This document shows, one piece after another, positions 61,420-64,000 of a stretch of 64,000 bases of DNA. This stretch comes from Anaerolineae bacterium (lineage in GTDB: Bacteria > Chloroflexota > Anaerolineae > DUEN01): NCBI GenBank assembly GCA_025060615.1, contig JANXBS010000015.1, forward strand, positions 49,027 through 113,026, given 5' to 3'. The notes under the pieces were generated by a model. The model ran no database searches, had not been told where the DNA came from, and saw only the letters and a list, made by a program, of their open reading frames with translations. The translations under genes were made by a program, and so were the position numbers. The number at the start of each line of letters is the position of its first letter. Position 1 is the stretch's first letter.

Positions 61420-62514
61420 TCACCTCCGTTTCAGAAGCCAGAGGAAGAACGGTGCCCCTAGCATTGCCGTTAAGATCCCCACCGGCAGTTCTACCGGCGC
61501 CATAACCGTGCGCGCCAGATCATCTGCTAGCAACAGAAGCAGCCCGCCTAACAGTGCGCTCACAGGGATTGCCTGATGATGGGCTCCACCGATCAGCCGG
61601 CGCGCCGCATGAGGCGCCAGCAATCCTATGAAGCCGATGATGCCAGCGCTGGCGACAGCGGCCGCGGTGGCCAGCGTTGCTGCGCCAACGATCATCAAGC
61701 GAGCCCATGCCAGATTTAACCCCAGGCTGCGAGCGCTTTCCTCGCCGCAAGCCAACGCATCCAGCGGGCGCGCCATCCCCCACAGGACGGCCATGCCCAC
61801 TCCGATGGCCGGAGCGGCCATGCGCAGATGGGGCCAACTTCGCCCGCTGAACCCACCCATCAGCCAGGCGAACACCTCGTGCAGGTTGCGATCGAACAGG
61901 AACATAAGCAACGAGACCGCCGCAGAGAGCAGGGTGCTAAGCACAGCCCCTGCCAGGAGCAGGTTCACTGCGGTGGTCCGCCCACCCACCTGAGCCAGCG
62001 CATAGACGATCAGCACTGCGGCCAGCGCGCCCAGAAATGCTGCCGGCATGACAGCAGAAATGCCTAGGACGATGGCTAGAGTCGCACCCAAGGCAGCGCC
62101 ACCCGACGCGCCGATCACGAACGGATCAGCCAGAGGGTTGCGGAACAGAGCCTGATAGGCCGCGCCAGCCGTCGCTAGGCCACTGCCTACGGCCACAGCT
62201 AACAGCGCCCGAGCCAACCGCAGGTCCCACACGATGGTGGCGTGGGTGGCGTCCGATGCATCGATCCCCCGCGCCCTTGCCAGAAGTATGTGCAGGACTT
62301 GAGTTGGCGAGATCGCCACTGCGCCCACCCCCAGGCTTAGGATCAGGGCTGCCAGCAGTAGCACGGCTAGTCCTATTGCCAGGCTCAGGCCAAGGGGCCA
62401 AGATGTGACATGATCGAGGCGGGCAGCCTCCTCGGCAGAGGCCACCCGTCTGCCCTGGATCGGTATCGGCGTACGCTCCGTTGTGCGAACGCGCTCGCCG
62501 GTGATCACCTTCAT
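61420..62514 (-). CDS. btuC: BtuC/FecCD-type ABC permease (first corrinoid importer)
   Basis: This 364-residue permease has about ten membrane segments. Hallmarks: LLAVAVGSGLATAGAAYQAL, PLADPFVIGASGGAALGATL and GFIGLLAPHAARRLIGGAHH. The first 45 residues are hydrophilic. The start overlaps the btuF stop (ATGA). It is placed directly behind the riboswitch-controlled btuF. Confidence 0.93.
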   Translation of the reverse strand: MKVITGERVRTTERTPIPIQGRRVASAEEAARLDHVTSWPLGLSLAIGLAVLLLAALILSLGVGAVAISPTQVLHILLARARGIDASDATHATIVWDLRLARALLAVAVGSGLATAGAAYQALFRNPLADPFVIGASGGAALGATLAIVLGISAVMPAAFLGALAAVLIVYALAQVGGRTTAVNLLLAGAVLSTLLSAAVSLLMFLFDRNLHEVFAWLMGGFSGRSWPHLRMAAPAIGVGMAVLWGMARPLDALACGEESARSLGLNLAWARLMIVGAATLATAAAVASAGIIGFIGLLAPHAARRLIGGAHHQAIPVSALLGGLLLLLADDLARTVMAPVELPVGILTAMLGAPFFLWLLKRR

Positions 62515-63545
62515 GGAAAACGCTCCGGATACAACAACCTGGCGATCGTCTCCACCGCTTCTACTATCCGTGGGCCAGGCCGGGAGACGATATCACCATT
62601 GACGATCAGGATGCGCCCATCCCTCACCGCCTTGATATCGCCCCAACCGGGCCGGGCGGCAATCTTCTCTGCCGTCAGCCCCTCGGCATGGGAATCCGGC
62701 CCTAGGATGACGTCTGGGTTACGTTCGACCACCGCCTCCGGGCTGATCTGCGGATACTGCTCTTTCACATCGGCAAAGACGTTAATGCCGCCGGCTAGCT
62801 CGATCATCTGGCCGATGAAGGTGTCCGGGCCAGCAGTCATCAGCGGCTCATCCCAGACCTCGTAGAAGACCCTCGGGCGCTCCTGTTCGGGGATCTGACC
62901 CACGATCGCTTGCACCTTGGCCAGCCGATCCTTCATCTCGGCTACCACTTTTTCGGCCTCGGCGATGTGGCCGGTGATGCGCCCCGCCGTCAAGATGTTC
63001 TGGTAGACCTCGTCAAAGCTTTGGGCATCGAGGGCGACTACCGTCACGCCAGCCTGTTCCAAGGCCTCGATCACCGGCTGATGGATGGCACCCGCTGAGA
63101 AGACTACATCCGGCTGCAGGGACAAGATCTTCTCGACGCTCAGCGACTTAGCCGAGAAGCCGCCGACGATCTCACGTCCTTCCTTAGCCTCTGGTGGGTA
63201 GTTACAGTACTCGGTCACTCCTACTATCCGATCGCCCGCGCCCACTGCGAACAGGATCTCTGTATTTGATGGAGCTAAGGAGACGAGGCGCCGGGGCAGC
63301 GTTGTAATAGTCACCTCTCGGCCCAGGCTATCCGTGATCGTTAAAGGAAAGGCTGCCGGTACGGCCGTAGGCTCAGCTGTTGGGGTTATAGCAATAGGCG
63401 TTGGGGTGGACGTCGGCGGCACAAGGGTTGGCGTAGGCGGGACTGGAGTAGCTGTGGGCGAAGGAGGCGCCGCAGTAATACAGCCCAACGCTAGTGCGGC
63501 AAGCAGCCAAAAGGCCAAAGTTAGAACGATCCAACGGAAGCGCAT
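62511..63545 (-). CDS. btuF: Cobalamin-binding lipoprotein BtuF (first importer)
   Basis: This 344-residue lipoprotein has a signal peptide and lipobox (LAALALGC), followed by a long Thr/Pro linker to about residue 65. The BtuF fold has RLVSLAPSNTEILFAVGAGD, GVTEYCNYPPEAK, VFYEVWDEPLMTAGPDTFIG and IVNGDIVSRPGPRIVEAVET. AAAGGAGGAGC lies upstream of the ATG. It is the first gene after the cobalamin riboswitch, which marks it and the following genes as B12-controlled. Confidence 0.92.
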   Translation of the reverse strand: MRFRWIVLTLAFWLLAALALGCITAAPPSPTATPVPPTPTLVPPTSTPTPIAITPTAEPTAVPAAFPLTITDSLGREVTITTLPRRLVSLAPSNTEILFAVGAGDRIVGVTEYCNYPPEAKEGREIVGGFSAKSLSVEKILSLQPDVVFSAGAIHQPVIEALEQAGVTVVALDAQSFDEVYQNILTAGRITGHIAEAEKVVAEMKDRLAKVQAIVGQIPEQERPRVFYEVWDEPLMTAGPDTFIGQMIELAGGINVFADVKEQYPQISPEAVVERNPDVILGPDSHAEGLTAEKIAARPGWGDIKAVRDGRILIVNGDIVSRPGPRIVEAVETIARLLYPERFP

Positions 63546-63610
63546 AGTTCAGCTCCTCCTTTGATAGAATTTGACAAGCCTTGGAAGAGGAAGCCGACGC
63601 GTAGGCGTGA

Positions 63611-63645
63611 AAAATAAAACCACCCGACCTCGCAAGATCGGGTGG
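63611..63645 (-). terminator. Riboswitch expression-platform terminator
   Basis: On the minus strand, an 11-bp stem starting CCACCCGATCT (one G-U pair), with a 4-base loop, is followed by TTTTATTTT. It lies between the riboswitch and btuF and should stop transcription when cobalamin is bound. Confidence 0.85.
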
Positions 63646-63654
63646 TAGAAATAG

Positions 63655-63682
63655 AATCCCCCGTCTGGTGGACGGGGGGATT
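63655..63682 (-). promoter_or_regulatory. Second leader hairpin between riboswitch and terminator
   Basis: AATCCCCCCGTC pairs with GACGGGGGATT, one bulged C. No strong T-run follows. It may be a second terminator-like element or part of the switching region. Confidence 0.6.
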
Positions 63683-63742
63683 TTGCCACGAGCCTTTCGG
63701 CGTCGCGCTCCTCCCCCTTTCCGCGAAGGTGGCACGGAGCGA

Positions 63743-63866
63743 CGGTACAGGCGGGTAATCTGGCTTCTCCGATCGCGTCGGAGCTACAGTTGCGGGACAG
63801 CGCCGGACTATACCGGACTTCCCCCATTACGCGCCACGCTTCCGGGCGGCTGGCGCACCTGTACCG
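63743..63866 (-). ncRNA. Cobalamin riboswitch
   Basis: The closing helix P1 is CGGTACAGG paired with CCTGTACCG (9 bp). Inside, in order on the minus strand, are GGGGGAAGTCCGG, TCCGGCGCTGTCCCGCAACT and the B12-box-like AGCCAGATTACCCGCCTGT. This is the conserved core order of the adenosylcobalamin class. The box differs from the commonest form in its middle. It sits between a promoter and terminator hairpins ahead of btuF, so it should act as a transcriptional off-switch for the whole locus. Confidence 0.93.
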
Positions 63867-63888
63867 TTGCACATATGCGATTGAATAA

Positions 63889-63917
63889 AATATAACACAC
63901 GTTTAGCGAATCGTCAA
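63889..63917 (-). promoter_or_regulatory. Promoter of the cobalamin operon
   Basis: TTGACG (5 of 6) and TATATT (5 of 6) are 17 bases apart on the minus strand. Transcription would begin about 15-20 bases before the riboswitch P1 helix. Confidence 0.7.
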
Positions 63918-63931
63918 AACAAAACGCTCTG

Positions 63932-64000
63932 TTGGCGGCGGCCTACTCTGGCGGGGGCTGGGGCCCCGACTACCATCGGTGCTGGAGGGCTTAACTGCCA
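63932..64000 (-). rRNA. rrf: 5S rRNA, 3' part (cut by window edge)
   Basis: The minus strand reads AGTTAAGCCCTCCAGCACCG, then GATGGTAGTCGGGG, and ends AGAGTAGGCCGCCGCCAA, the conserved second half of bacterial 5S rRNA. The 5' half lies beyond the edge. The exact 3' end is uncertain by one or two bases. Confidence 0.9.

Noticed and set aside
1..64000. CRISPR arrays, phage modules, toxin-antitoxin or defence islands
   Set aside because: No regularly spaced repeats, Cas-like proteins, phage structural genes or recognisable defence genes were seen.

Overview
The window looks like a chromosomal segment of a Chloroflexota bacterium, probably an Anaerolineae-type, high-GC, single-membrane organism. 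This is an inference from three things: several lipoproteins and secreted proteins carry long Thr/Pro (TPTPTP) linkers, no outer-membrane or LPS assembly genes are seen apart from one heptose-type nucleotidyltransferase, and the gene families and intergenic G/C-rich hairpins are typical of that phylum. No species is assigned.

Layout. 1-18 kb is mostly housekeeping and accessory genes: recJ (cut by the left edge), a small membrane protein, fmt, an aldo/keto reductase, a B12-binding radical SAM enzyme followed by two coupled small proteins, a Gfo/Idh/MocA oxidoreductase, a secreted protein made of three copies of one domain, an alpha/beta hydrolase, an EEP-family phosphohydrolase, a URO-D-like enzyme, a DegT-type aminotransferase and a second B12-binding radical SAM protein. 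At 18.0-18.2 kb a tRNA-Glu(CUC) gene with a strong promoter and terminator sits divergent to the radical SAM gene. 18.4-19.5 kb holds decayed transposase and tyrosine-recombinase genes. 19.6-34.9 kb is a carbohydrate and signalling region: a MalFG-type sugar ABC importer, a HTH/receiver regulator convergent with a hybrid histidine kinase, an SDR dehydrogenase, a GH4 glycosidase and a four-gene BMP-type (nucleoside or simple sugar) ABC importer. 35-38.8 kb holds lgt, rfaE2, murJ and ferritin.

38.9-63.9 kb is a nearly continuous minus-strand cobalamin regulon, headed by a promoter and a cobalamin riboswitch with terminator hairpins. In transcription order it has a BtuFCD importer, a signal-less BtuF-like protein, cobO adenosyltransferase, cbiX chelatase, cobM-cbiG fusion, cobJ/cbiH, cbiC, cbiD, cbiE-cbiT fusion, cobI/cbiL, cbiA, the CbiMNQO cobalt importer, then cbiZ (corrinoid salvage), a truncated TIM-barrel gene, a second BtuFCD-type importer, a siroheme/precorrin-2 dehydrogenase, a cobA-hemD fusion and cbiB. 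CbiX, CbiD and CbiG mark the early-cobalt (anaerobic) route. Precorrin-6A reductase (CbiJ/CobK), cobyric acid synthase (CbiP/CobQ) and the lower-loop genes cobU/S/T/C are not in the window. The right edge cuts a 5S rRNA gene on the same strand, ending only about 14 bases before the B12 promoter.

How the parts fit: the locus makes tetrapyrrole precursor into adenosyl-corrinoid, imports cobalt, imports and remodels external corrinoids, and is switched off by cobalamin at the head. Two B12-binding radical SAM enzymes elsewhere in the window are potential consumers. Lgt would lipidate the several lipoprotein binding proteins encoded here. Functions are assigned from recognised motifs and context only; no database search was possible.
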